This document shows, piece by piece, positions 45,580 to 53,989 of a stretch of DNA of 64,000 nucleotides. Positions within the stretch are counted from its first letter, which is position 1. Each line of letters opens with the position of its first letter. The position numbers were made by a program, and so were the translations under genes. The notes beneath the pieces were generated by a model, which ran no database searches, was not told where the DNA came from, and saw only the letters and a list, made by a program, of their open reading frames with translations. The DNA is taken from positions 4,402,001 through 4,466,000 of the forward strand of contig NZ_CP063196.1 of assembly GCF_003574835.2 (NCBI RefSeq). Direction: 5' to 3'. The DNA is from Thermobifida halotolerans (GTDB taxonomy: Bacteria > Actinomycetota > Actinomycetes > Streptosporangiales > Streptosporangiaceae).

Positions 45580-47103
45580 ATGAGCACCTTCATGATTGAG
45601 CCCGGTGCGAGGCTCGCCAATCGCTATCGACTCGAAGAATTGGTGAGCGAGACCAGCGGAGCCTCACTGTGGAAGGCGACCGACGAGACTCTCGCGCGCC
45701 CTGTCGGAGTCTGGACGTTCGCCGACGGTTTCGGCCGTACCAGCGAGGCGGTTCGTGCTGCCCGCGCGGCCAGCCGTGTCTCCGACGCCCGTGTCACCCA
45801 GGTGTTCGACGCCGACGACTCCGGTGCCACACCGTACGTGGTCCAGGAGTGGATCTCCGGCACGACACTGTCGGACCTGCTGCGTGACGGTCCGTTGGAA
45901 CCCGAGCGTGCGGCGGGTCTGGTGGCCGAGGCCGCGGAGGCGCTCACCACAGCGGCGCTCGCGGGAATCCACCACCTGTGTCTGACCCCGGACAAACTGG
46001 TCTGGAGCGTCGGCGGCGCGGTCAAGGTGATCGGTCTCGGTCTCGACGCCGCACTGCACGACGTCACCGTCCACGACCCCCAGGTTGTGGACGCCCAGGG
46101 TCTGGGTCGGCTGCTGTACGCCGCGCTCACCGCGTACTGGCCGGGGCCGGAGCAGACCGGTCTGCGGCCCGCTCCGGTCGTCTCGGGCCGCCCCTGCGAA
46201 CCGAGCCAGATCACCGCGGGCATCCCCGAACGGCTCAACGAGATCGTCTGCCGTGCGGCCTTCCAGGCGAGCGGACGCGAGGGTCCCCTGCGCACCCCGC
46301 AGGAGTTCGCCGACGCTCTCGCCGACGTGCCGCGGGTGGTTCCGATCCCGATGGCCGAGACCGCTCCTCCTCCGCCGCCGCCACCGGCGGGCACCTCCCG
46401 CATCTCGGGACAGCTCGACGTGGGCGCGGCCGCACCGCCCCCTCCCCGGGCCCCCCGTCCGTCCCGCCGCCGTACCCCGCCGCCTTCCGGGGGCTCCCTG
46501 ACGAACAGGATCCTGGTCGGAGCCGTGGCGCTGCTCGTCTTCGTCGCCGTGGTGATGGGCGCGTGGATGCTCGGCACGACCGTGGGCGGCAACGGCTCTG
46601 GAACGCAGAGCGCCGAGGTGCCCGACGGCAACGACGATGTCGAGCTGGTACCGCTCACCCCGGAAGAAGCGACCGGTTTCGATCCCGCTCCCGACGGCGA
46701 CAACGACGAGCACAACGACAAGGCCCACCTCGCCATCGACGGCGACCCCTCGTCCCAGTGGAACACCGAGGGCTACAACAACGCCGAGTTCGGCAACTAC
46801 AAGCAGGGGGTCGGCCTGCTCCTCGACATGGGCGCCGAGGTGGAGCTCCACGAACTGGACATCACCTTCGGCGGTGGCACCTACAGCGTGGAACTGTACG
46901 TGCGCGACGAGCCCGGCAGCGCTCCGGGCGAGGGTGACGATCCTGTCTGGGAAGGCTCTGGAGTAACCGGGGAGGTCCCCATTAAGCTGGACGAACCCGC
47001 TACCGGGCGGTACGTGGTGGTCTGGTTCGTCTCCCCCCTTTCCGAGGACGGCGGCAAATACCGGGGCACTGTCAACGAGGTCGAACTACGCGGAATTCAG
47101 TGA
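45580..47103 (+). CDS. Pseudokinase with membrane helix and extracellular beta-domain (MviN-type)
   Basis: 507 residues. Residues 1-250 have a Ser/Thr-kinase fold (YRLEELV..SGASLWKATDE) but lack the ATP Lys (VGVWTF), the HRD Asp (HHLCLTPDKL) and DFG (IGLGLD), so it cannot phosphorylate. Residues about 260-300 are Pro-rich, and one helix follows at about 306-328. The extracellular part (about 350-507) resembles a galactose/discoidin-like fold (AIDGDPSSQWNTEGYN). In mycobacteria these parts are fused to MurJ in MviN, whose pseudokinase binds FhaA. Here it is a separate gene. Confidence 0.87.
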   Translation: MSTFMIEPGARLANRYRLEELVSETSGASLWKATDETLARPVGVWTFADGFGRTSEAVRAARAASRVSDARVTQVFDADDSGATPYVVQEWISGTTLSDLLRDGPLEPERAAGLVAEAAEALTTAALAGIHHLCLTPDKLVWSVGGAVKVIGLGLDAALHDVTVHDPQVVDAQGLGRLLYAALTAYWPGPEQTGLRPAPVVSGRPCEPSQITAGIPERLNEIVCRAAFQASGREGPLRTPQEFADALADVPRVVPIPMAETAPPPPPPPAGTSRISGQLDVGAAAPPPPRAPRPSRRRTPPPSGGSLTNRILVGAVALLVFVAVVMGAWMLGTTVGGNGSGTQSAEVPDGNDDVELVPLTPEEATGFDPAPDGDNDEHNDKAHLAIDGDPSSQWNTEGYNNAEFGNYKQGVGLLLDMGAEVELHELDITFGGGTYSVELYVRDEPGSAPGEGDDPVWEGSGVTGEVPIKLDEPATGRYVVVWFVSPLSEDGGKYRGTVNEVELRGIQ

Positions 47104-47729
47104 ACACGGTGACCGACGCGGTTCAGGAGCTCCCCGACAAAGAACTGCTGTTCAGACACAACCAGGGTGACGAACACGCATTCAACGAACTGGTGAAACG
47201 GCATCGCGCGCGGCTGTGGGCGGTGGCGATCCGCGTACTGGGCGACCAGGAGGAGGCGTCCGACGCGCTCCAGGACGCTTTCCTGTCCGCTTTCCGCGGC
47301 GCCCACCGGTTCCGCGGCGAGGCGATGGTCAGCACATGGCTGCACCGGATCGTCGTCAACGCCTGCCACGACCGCCTACGACGCAGGATGGTCCGTCCCG
47401 CGGTCCCCACCGATGACACCGCTCTCGACGTCCTCTCCAACGAGCGTTCCGGGCCGACACCCGACCCCACCGGCCGAAGCGACACCACTCTCGACGTCCA
47501 CGCCGCGCTGGAATACCTCCCCACCGAGCAGCGACTCGCCCTCGTCCTCGTGGACATGCTCGGCTACCGGGTGGACGAGGCCGCCAAGATCCTGGACGTC
47601 GCACCGGGCACCGTGAAGAGCAGGTGTGCCCGGGGTCGCGCGCGACTTCTCCCCTATCTTTCTCATCTCAGGAACCCTGGAGGCTCCCCAGACGTCCCAT
47701 CTCCGAAAGGAGGTGGCAGGAGATCGTGA
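47100..47729 (+). CDS. sigM: ECF-type RNA polymerase sigma factor
   Basis: 209 residues from GTG, overlapping the upstream stop (GTGA). Sigma region 2 (ELLFRHNQGDEHAFNELVKRHRARLWAVAIRVLG, DALQDAFLSAFRG) and region 4 (LVLVDMLGYRVDEAAKILDVAPGTVKSRCARGRARLLPYL). Position before anti-sigma, trxB and trxA matches actinobacterial SigM; that name is by synteny. A likely envelope or oxidative stress regulator. Confidence 0.9.
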   Translation: MNTVTDAVQELPDKELLFRHNQGDEHAFNELVKRHRARLWAVAIRVLGDQEEASDALQDAFLSAFRGAHRFRGEAMVSTWLHRIVVNACHDRLRRRMVRPAVPTDDTALDVLSNERSGPTPDPTGRSDTTLDVHAALEYLPTEQRLALVLVDMLGYRVDEAAKILDVAPGTVKSRCARGRARLLPYLSHLRNPGGSPDVPSPKGGGRRS

Positions 47730-48592
47730 CGTCTCATGTGGACCCCGAGACACTCGCGTTATTCGCCGAAGGACTGCTGGCTGAGGACGAGGAGCAGGAG
47801 GTGCGCGCCCGTCTCGCCGAGTCCGAGGAGGCCCGGTCGCAGCTGGCGGCACTGCGCGAAGTGCCGCAGATCCTGGCCTCCGCTCCGGTGCCGCCGATGC
47901 CTGACGGACTCATCCTCCGCATCGACGAAGCATTGCGGGACGAGGCGAAGAAGCATCCCGCCTCCTCCGGACCCGTGGCCACTCCGCCGGCTCCACCCGA
48001 CGACAGCACGAAGGTGCGGCCGTTGCGCCGCTCCGGCGGCCCCGCCCGTTGGATGCCGTTCCTGGCCGCTGCGGCAGCGGCGGTGTTCGTGCTGGGGGCC
48101 GGTGCCGCTGTGGTCAACGGGCTTTCCTCCCCCGGCTCCGGCTCCCCCGGCTCCGAAACGATGCTCGTACCACCGGCGACGCTGCCTCCCGAGGCGGCTC
48201 TTCCGTACCGGCTCGCCGTGGTGTCCAGCGGCACCGACTACACCTCTGACGGCCTCGCCGAGCAGGGGGGCTCGGTGCTCGACCGTTCCGCCCTGGCCGA
48301 CCTCGACGACGAACCCTCGGAGGACGAGCCTCTCGTTCCCAGCGACGACGAAGCCATCCCCGCAGAGGTTACCTCGTGCGCCGAAGCACTCGAAGGCGCC
48401 TACGGCACCGGCCCCACCCTGGTCGACATCGCCTCCTACGAGGGCGAACCGGCGTGGATCATGTTCTTCCCCGTGGCGACCGGCGACGCCCCGGACAGCT
48501 ACGAACTCCGGGTGGCCGAACCGAACTGCGCCGACGTGGCGGATCCCACCTCCACGATCATCGACACGGCTGTCATTTCGACTGGTCAATAA
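47726..48592 (+). CDS. Membrane anti-sigma factor of SigM
   Basis: 288 residues from GTG inside the sigma stop (GTGA overlap) with GGCAGGAG upstream. Residues 1-75 are a small helical sigma-binding domain without a zinc motif. A linker follows, then one membrane helix (about 109-131) and an extracytoplasmic domain of about 150 residues with Pro and acidic runs and two Cys. Topology and coupling identify it as the cognate anti-sigma factor. The extracellular part would sense the signal or be cut. Confidence 0.87.
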   Translation: MTSHVDPETLALFAEGLLAEDEEQEVRARLAESEEARSQLAALREVPQILASAPVPPMPDGLILRIDEALRDEAKKHPASSGPVATPPAPPDDSTKVRPLRRSGGPARWMPFLAAAAAAVFVLGAGAAVVNGLSSPGSGSPGSETMLVPPATLPPEAALPYRLAVVSSGTDYTSDGLAEQGGSVLDRSALADLDDEPSEDEPLVPSDDEAIPAEVTSCAEALEGAYGTGPTLVDIASYEGEPAWIMFFPVATGDAPDSYELRVAEPNCADVADPTSTIIDTAVISTGQ

Positions 48593-48686
48593 CATATGGA
48601 CGACCTGGGTCGTTCCGGGCCGTTTCTCCGCGCGGAAACGGTCCGGTCGAGCGACACCGCGACTTCTCGCTCCACCGTGCTCCACG

Positions 48687-48714
48687 GGGAATCACGGACG
48701 CCTACCATCGGTTG
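48687..48714 (+). promoter_or_regulatory. SigR-type promoter of trxBA
   Basis: GGGAAT (48687-48692), exactly 18 bases, GTTG (48711-48714). This is the SigR/SigH consensus for disulfide stress promoters in actinomycetes, and trxBA is a classic target. It lies 57 bases before the trxB start. Confidence 0.8.
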
Positions 48715-48771
48715 AAGTGAACGTCTTTCCTGTCTCGACAACAGCACGAGTGCGCAAGGGGTCTGACCGCT

Positions 48772-49704
48772 GTGAGTGACGTCCGTAACGTGATCATTAT
48801 TGGCTCGGGGCCTGCGGGTTATACCGCCGCTGTGTACGCGGCCCGCGCCGAACTGAGGCCTCTCGTCTTCGAAGGCTCCATCACAGCGGGTGGCGCGCTG
48901 ATGAACACCACCGAGGTGGAGAACTTTCCCGGCTTCCCCGACGGGATCATGGGGCCGGAACTGATGGACAACATGCGCAAGCAGGCCGAGCGGTTCGGTG
49001 CCGAACTCGTCCCCGAGGACGTCACCGAGGTCGACCTCACCGTCACCCCGAAGGTGGTCAAGGTCGGCGACCAAACCTTCTACGCGCACACGGTGATCGT
49101 CGCCACCGGTTCCGGATACCGCAAGCTCGGCGTGCCCGGTGAGGACGAGTTCTCCGGTCGTGGCACCTCCTGGTGCGCCACCTGCGACGGCTTCTTCTTC
49201 CGCGATCAGGACATCGCTGTTGTCGGTGGCGGCGACACCGCCATGGAGGAGGCGACCTTCCTGACCCGGTTCGCCCGTTCCGTGACGATCATCCACCGCC
49301 GCGACGAACTGCGCGCCAGCAAGATCATGCAGGACCGCGCGTTCGCCAACGAGAGGATCTCGTTTGTCTGGAACAGCGAGGTGACCGAGGTTCTCGGTGA
49401 CACCAAGGTCAACGCGGTCCGCCTGCGCAACCGGGTGACCGGTGAGGAGAGCACCCTCAACGTCAGTGGGCTGTTCATCGCGATCGGCCACGATCCCCGG
49501 GTGGAACTCTTCAAGGGCCAACTCGGCCTCGATGAGGAGGGCTACCTCAAGGTTGAGTCGCCCAGCACCAGGACCAACATCCCCGGCGTGTTCGCCTGCG
49601 GTGACGTGGTCGACCACAACTACCGTCAGGCCATCACCGCTGCGGGAACCGGATGCGCCGCGGCTCTGGACGCCGAACGCTATCTCACCGAACTGGCCGA
49701 CTGA
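48772..49704 (+). CDS. trxB: Thioredoxin-disulfide reductase
   Basis: 310 residues from GTG. N-terminal FAD motif [21 protein letters not shown]; redox centre CATC (Cys135, Cys138); NADPH motif [16 protein letters not shown]-terminal FAD motif [10 protein letters not shown]. It passes electrons from NADPH to thioredoxin encoded 65 bases downstream. A SigR-type promoter precedes it. Confidence 0.96.
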   Translation: MSDVRNVIIIGSGPAGYTAAVYAARAELRPLVFEGSITAGGALMNTTEVENFPGFPDGIMGPELMDNMRKQAERFGAELVPEDVTEVDLTVTPKVVKVGDQTFYAHTVIVATGSGYRKLGVPGEDEFSGRGTSWCATCDGFFFRDQDIAVVGGGDTAMEEATFLTRFARSVTIIHRRDELRASKIMQDRAFANERISFVWNSEVTEVLGDTKVNAVRLRNRVTGEESTLNVSGLFIAIGHDPRVELFKGQLGLDEEGYLKVESPSTRTNIPGVFACGDVVDHNYRQAITAAGTGCAAALDAERYLTELAD

Positions 49705-49769
49705 GCGCGGCTCTCGTCCGTCCCGTCGAACCGCTGTCCTGTCCCACCCCGAAGATGAGGAGCAGCCGA

Positions 49770-50093
49770 ATGGCCAACATCCAGAACGTCACCGACGACA
49801 CTTTCGAAGAGGTCGTGCTCAAGAGCGACCTGCCGGTACTGGTCGACTTCTGGGCCGACTGGTGCGGCCCCTGCAAGATGGTCGCTCCGGTCCTGGAGCA
49901 GATCGCCGCGGAGCAGGAGGGCAGGCTGACCATCGTCAAGCTGAACGCCGACCAGAACCCGGACACGGTGCGCCAGTACGGGGTGATGGGGCTGCCCACC
50001 CTCAACCTCTACAAGAACGGCGAGGTCGTGAAGCAGCTCGTCGGCGCCAAGCCCAAGCGCGTCATCGAGAAGGAACTCGAGGAGTACCTGTAG
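49770..50093 (+). CDS. trxA: Thioredoxin
   Basis: 107 residues from ATG with GAGGAG upstream. Active site WCGPC (Cys32, Cys35) and cis-Pro in GLPTL. It reduces protein disulfides, with trxB as reductase in the same operon. Followed immediately by a parS site and two long palindromes. Confidence 0.97.
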   Translation: MANIQNVTDDTFEEVVLKSDLPVLVDFWADWCGPCKMVAPVLEQIAAEQEGRLTIVKLNADQNPDTVRQYGVMGLPTLNLYKNGEVVKQLVGAKPKRVIEKELEEYL

Positions 50094-50109
50094 CACTCGG
50101 CCGGTCGGC

Positions 50110-50133
50110 GTGGTGTTTCACGTGAAACACCAC
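50110..50133. other. parS site in a 24-base perfect palindrome
   Basis: The 16-base parS TGTTTCACGTGAAACA (50114-50129) with four extra complementary bases on each side. It starts 16 bases after the trxA stop, in the trxA-parB convergent gap, and should nucleate ParB. Confidence 0.9.
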
Positions 50134-50143
50134 TGTGCTTCTG

Positions 50144-50203
50144 GGCCGCGAGGTGCGTTCGTCCACGGTTGCCGGCAACCGTGGACGAACGCACCTCGCG
50201 GCC
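50144..50203. terminator. 60-base perfect palindrome after trxA
   Basis: Two 30-base arms with no spacer (50144-50173, 50174-50203). In RNA it forms an exceptionally stable hairpin and probably ends trxBA transcription. No T-tract. Confidence 0.7.
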
Positions 50204-50262
50204 CTCTTGTACTTCTGCGGGAGGCCGGGTCGCCGACCTTCAGGAGTGCTCCCGAGACAGAA

Positions 50263-50311
50263 CTCCCCCGGTGGTGGCAGCCGCACGGTGCGGCTGCCAC
50301 CACCGGGGGAG
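50263..50311 (-). terminator. Hairpin terminator of parAB
   Basis: 23-base arms (50263-50285 with 50289-50311) with a three-base centre, beginning four bases past the parB stop. Confidence 0.75.
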
Positions 50312-50314
50312 CGA

Positions 50315-51274
50315 TCAGTTGTCCGTTGCCACTCCGGGAGCCATCGTCGCGAGAATGCGTTCCAGGTCCTCCTTGGTCGCGAACTCCACGACGATCTTCC
50401 CCTTGCTTCGGCCCATGTTGACCTTCACCCGGGTGTCGAGGACGTCGGAGAGCCGGTTCGCCACCTCTTCGAGTTCCGGGGCGGTCTCCTTACGCGTCGG
50501 CTTACGACGCTTGGCGGGGGTCTCGACATCGCCGAGTGCGATGAGCTCCTCCAGCGCGCGCACGGAGAGTCCCTCCGCGACAATGCGGTGCGCGAGGTGA
50601 TCCTGGAGTTCGGAGTCCTCGACAGCGAGCAGCGCCCTCGCATGGCCCGCGGTGATAACACCCGCCGCAACCCTGCGCTGTACGGCCGGGGAGAGGTTGA
50701 GCAACCGGAGCGTGTTGCTGATGTGCGGCCGGGAACGCCCGATCCGCTTGGCCAGCTCCTCGTGGGTTACACCGAAGTCGTCCAGGAGCTGCTGGTAGGC
50801 AGCGGCCTCCTCCAACGGGTTGAGCTGCTGCCGGTGCAGGTTCTCCAGCAGGGCGTCCCGCAGCATCTCGTCGTCGGAGGTCTCCCGGACGATCGCCGGA
50901 ATCCGCTCCAGACCGGCCCGTTGGCTCGCTCGCCACCGCCGCTCACCCATGATCAGTTCGTACTTGACCGCGCCGCTCACGCTGCGGTTCACCCTACGGA
51001 CGACAACGGGCTGCAGCAGTCCGACTTCGGCGATCGACGCCGTCAGTTCGGCGAGAGCCTCCTCGTCGAAGTGCTGCCGTGGCTGTCGGGGGTTGGGGAA
51101 CACCGCGTCGAGCGGAATCTCCTCCAGATACGCCCCGTCGATGCTCCGGGGGTCGGAGGGCCGCTGCGCTTCCGGGGCTCCGTTTCTGCTGTTGCCCGCG
51201 GGGACCGCTGCCGGCGGTCCCTGCGGGATGAGCGCGCCCAGTCCTTTGCCAAGACCGCGCCGCTGTTGGCTCAA
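50315..51274 (-). CDS. parB: Chromosome partitioning protein ParB
   Basis: 319 residues from a TTG start with GAAGGGAG upstream. N-terminal basic peptide ([13 protein letters not shown], the ParA-stimulating region), ParB nuclease/CTPase domain ([25 protein letters not shown]), helix-turn-helix recognition of parS ([15 protein letters not shown]), and a C-terminal dimer domain. It spreads from parS sites to form the segregation complex near the origin. Confidence 0.96.
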   Translation of the reverse strand: MSQQRRGLGKGLGALIPQGPPAAVPAGNSRNGAPEAQRPSDPRSIDGAYLEEIPLDAVFPNPRQPRQHFDEEALAELTASIAEVGLLQPVVVRRVNRSVSGAVKYELIMGERRWRASQRAGLERIPAIVRETSDDEMLRDALLENLHRQQLNPLEEAAAYQQLLDDFGVTHEELAKRIGRSRPHISNTLRLLNLSPAVQRRVAAGVITAGHARALLAVEDSELQDHLAHRIVAEGLSVRALEELIALGDVETPAKRRKPTRKETAPELEEVANRLSDVLDTRVKVNMGRSKGKIVVEFATKEDLERILATMAPGVATDN

Positions 51275-51308
51275 CGCCGTCTCCCTTCAGCTCCCATAAC
51301 GGATTCGC

Positions 51309-52358
51309 TCAACGGTTCTCCACGAGGCTCTGTGCCCGGAAGGCCAGTTCGCGAGCGGCATCCATGTAGGCCATGGCGCCGGTCGACGCCGGATCGTACG
51401 TCATCACCGACTGGCCGTAGCTGGGCGCCTCGGAGACACGGACGCTTCGCGGAATCATCGTCTTCAGGACCAGGTCGCCGAAGTGGCCCCGCACCTCCTC
51501 GGCGACCTGCGACGCCAGTCGGGTCCGACCGTCGTACATGGTGAGCAGGACCGTGGAGATGACGAGTTCCGGGTTGAGGTGTGACTTCACCAGTTCGATG
51601 TTACGCAGCAACTGCCCCACACCCTCGAGCGCGTAGTACTCGCACTGGATGGGAATCAGCACCTCCTCACAGGCGACCATGGCGTTGACCGTCAGCAGTC
51701 CCAGTGAGGGCGGGCAGTCGATCAGGATGTAGTCGAGATCCCTGGAGTCGTAGGCGCTGAAGGCCCGCTTCAGACGGGATTCCCTGGCGACCAGGGAGAC
51801 CAGTTCGATCTCCGCGCCAGCCAGGTCGATCGTGGCGGGCACACACCACAGGTTGGGCACTTCCGGCACCGGCTGTGCCAACTCCCGAAGTTCCTCGTCC
51901 TCCACCAGGCAATGGTAGATCGAGCGGGCGTCCTGCATCCGCTCCATCCCCAGGGCTGTGGATGCGTTCCCCTGAGGATCGAGGTCGACGACAAGAACCC
52001 GGTTGCCGTGCATGGCGAGCGCCACCGCGAGGTTGACGGTGGTGGTCGTCTTGCCGACGCCACCCTTCTGGTTGGCCACGCTCATGACGCGGCACCGCTC
52101 AGGACGCGGCCACGTCTCACCCGCCCGCCCCCGCGCACTCATCGCGGCACGGGCGGCACGGGCTATCGGTGTGTCGAAGTCGGACCCAAAGCCTTCGCCG
52201 GTTCCCTCCGAGGGAGTGTTGGCGAGCGCGGTTTCACGTGGAACATGCGCACCGGACATGTCGACCTCGGCCGAGATGGCGCCGCTTCTCTCGTGGTAGA
52301 AGGTTTCACGTGAAACGTGGGTGCCATCGGAGTGGTTGTGGGGCACGAATGAGTTCAC
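51309..52358 (-). CDS. parA: Chromosome partitioning ATPase ParA
   Basis: 349 residues from GTG 52358, whose GTGA overlaps the rsmG stop. Deviant Walker A NQKGGVGKTTTTVNLA (about residues 93-108), VLVVDLDPQGNAST, and IDCPPSLGLLT. The first about 90 residues are an extension; it includes HVSRET and HVPRET, which are encoded by two parS sequences (52303-52316 and 52231-52244). The ATG at about 52260 could be an alternative start, leaving at least one parS outside. It drives ParB-parS movement. Confidence 0.94.
   Translation of the reverse strand: MNSFVPHNHSDGTHVSRETFYHERSGAISAEVDMSGAHVPRETALANTPSEGTGEGFGSDFDTPIARAARAAMSARGRAGETWPRPERCRVMSVANQKGGVGKTTTTVNLAVALAMHGNRVLVVDLDPQGNASTALGMERMQDARSIYHCLVEDEELRELAQPVPEVPNLWCVPATIDLAGAEIELVSLVARESRLKRAFSAYDSRDLDYILIDCPPSLGLLTVNAMVACEEVLIPIQCEYYALEGVGQLLRNIELVKSHLNPELVISTVLLTMYDGRTRLASQVAEEVRGHFGDLVLKTMIPRSVRVSEAPSYGQSVMTYDPASTGAMAYMDAARELAFRAQSLVENR
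52231..52244. other. Degenerate parS in the parA 5' coding region
   Basis: GTTTCACGTGGAAC, one mismatch to the parS core, encoding the HVPRET part of the ParA N-terminal extension. Confidence 0.7.
52303..52316. other. parS site in the parA 5' coding region
   Basis: GTTTCACGTGAAAC, perfect core, 59 bases upstream of the degenerate copy, encoding HVSRET of ParA. Confidence 0.88.
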
Positions 52359-53068
52359 CTCTTCCGTCCGCGCTTCTTCCTACCGCCCGGCGTGCGTTGG
52401 GACTTGGACGGGGCCGCCTTGGTTCCGGCCTCAAGATCAGTCGTGACCGTGACGCGAACGACCGTGGTAGCTGGATCGACTTTACCGCCACCAACTCGAA
52501 TAACGTCTGCGACGTTAGGACGCTGTTTGGACAAATCTTGGCGCGCGGCCGCCAACTCGTCCTCTGCCCGCTCCCCTTTCAGGGCGAGCAAACTCCCACC
52601 GTTACGCAGGAGAGGCAGTGCCCAGCCGATGAGCTTCGGCAGCGGAGCCACTGCCCGTGCTGTGACAAAATCCGCTTTCAGTTTCTTCCGGACCTCTTCA
52701 GCGCGCCCCCTGTGGACCGTGACATTGTCCAATCCGAGCAGGTCCACACACTCCTGGAGGAACACCGTTCTGCGGAGCAGCGGCTCCAGTAGCGTCACCG
52801 ACAGGTCGGGGCGCAGTATCCCCAGCACCACGCCGGGAAGCCCTGCGCCGGAACCGATGTCGATGATCTCGGCACCCCGGGGAATCAACTCCTCGACCAC
52901 GGCACAGTTCATCAGATGGCGCTCCCACAGCCGGGGAACCTCCCGTGGGCCGATCAGTCCGCGAGTCACGCCTACGTCCGCGAGCAGCTCGGCGTACCGC
53001 TGTGCCACCGGCAATGTCTCACCGAACAACTCCCGAGCCGCATCGGACAGGACGACATGCCCGGTCAT
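52355..53068 (-). CDS. rsmG: 16S rRNA (guanine-N7) methyltransferase RsmG
   Basis: 237 residues. SAM fold with IIDIGSGAGLPGVVLGILRPDL, preceded by the RsmG motif LWERHLMNC. It has a basic C-terminal tail (GRKKRGRKR) that would bind rRNA. It methylates G527 in the 530 loop. Its stop overlaps the parA start, so they are co-translated; a terminator-parS hairpin separates it from jag. Confidence 0.95.
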   Translation of the reverse strand: MTGHVVLSDAARELFGETLPVAQRYAELLADVGVTRGLIGPREVPRLWERHLMNCAVVEELIPRGAEIIDIGSGAGLPGVVLGILRPDLSVTLLEPLLRRTVFLQECVDLLGLDNVTVHRGRAEEVRKKLKADFVTARAVAPLPKLIGWALPLLRNGGSLLALKGERAEDELAAARQDLSKQRPNVADVIRVGGGKVDPATTVVRVTVTTDLEAGTKAAPSKSQRTPGGRKKRGRKR

Positions 53069-53256
53069 CAGTCACCACCTTGGCCTCTACAGCGGAGCTA
53101 TGAAGCGGAGCGAGCAACAAAAGGTCCACGAATCGACAGACCGGCAGCAGCACACCCCCCACGATCTTATGTGTGCCGCACTCCTCTTCTGGGTCGCAGC
53201 CCACAGCTTGGGACGCGGAAGGCTCCCCGGGGTAAGACCGGCGGGCGGAGAACCAC

Positions 53257-53303
53257 AAAAAACCGGGTGCCGCATGTTTCACGTGAAACATGCGGCACCC
53301 GGT
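53257..53303 (-). terminator. 42-base palindromic terminator containing parS
   Basis: A perfect palindrome (53262-53282 with 53283-53303) preceded on the plus strand by six A (53257-53262), i.e. a T-run after the stem in the leftward transcript from jag. The 16-base parS TGTTTCACGTGAAACA (53275-53290) forms the apex. Confidence 0.88.
53275..53290. other. parS site at the hairpin apex
   Basis: Perfect TGTTTCACGTGAAACA between jag and rsmG, inside the terminator palindrome. Confidence 0.9.
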
Positions 53304-53319
53304 CTGGATGTGCGGTGGT

Positions 53320-53865
53320 TCAGTCCACCGGATAGACCACCACGTAACGGTTGGGTTCTTCGCCCTCGGACTCGCTGTGCAGTCCTGCCGCCGCGACGGC
53401 GTCGTGCACAACCTTGCGCTCGAACGGGGTCATCGGGCTGAGGGCCTTGGCCTTGCCTGCCTGCTTGACCTCGTTGGCGACCTCGGCTCCCAGCTTCCGC
53501 AGTGCTCTACGCCGGGATTCGCGGTAACCACCGATGTCCAGCATGAGCCGGCTGCGGGTGCCGGTGGTGCGATGGACTGCGAGACGGGTCAGTTCCTGGA
53601 GAGCCTCCAGAACCTCTCCCCGTTCCCCGATCAGTTCTTTGAGTGTCGCCCCCACGACGGAGACCAGGGCACGGTCGCCTTCGACGTCCATGTCGATGTC
53701 GCCGTCGAAGTCAGCGATGTCAAGAAGACCCTCGATGTAGTCGGCTGCGATGTCGCCTTCTCGCTCGAGTGCCTCAATGTCGATGGTGGCGGTCTCTTCC
53801 GGCTCCTCGGCCACCGCCACGGCGGCGCCGGAGTTCGCCCCGCCTCCGGTGTTGCTGTCGCTCAC
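53320..53865 (-). CDS. jag: Jag/KhpB-type KH-R3H RNA-binding protein
   Basis: 181 residues from GTG. An acidic N-terminus (about 1-50) is followed by a KH-like domain (about 60-115, with GATLKELIGERGEVLEALQ) and an R3H domain (about 115-175; YRESRRRALRKLGAEVANEVKQ). It binds RNA and acts with KhpA in cell-wall elongation in other bacteria. It follows yidC, as in most bacteria. Its promoterless position makes it part of the rpmH-rnpA-yidD-yidC transcript, ended by the parS hairpin. Confidence 0.93.
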   Translation of the reverse strand: MSDSNTGGGANSGAAVAVAEEPEETATIDIEALEREGDIAADYIEGLLDIADFDGDIDMDVEGDRALVSVVGATLKELIGERGEVLEALQELTRLAVHRTTGTRSRLMLDIGGYRESRRRALRKLGAEVANEVKQAGKAKALSPMTPFERKVVHDAVAAAGLHSESEGEEPNRYVVVYPVD

Positions 53866-53989
53866 GACAAGCTTCTCCTTATGTCGCGGCCCTGTGCGTG
53901 GTCCGCTGCGGGATGCGTGTCAAGGGCTTTCGCCTACGCCTCCACACAGCGGACGGTTCACACAAGGATCTTCCAGGGACCCGCCGGAC

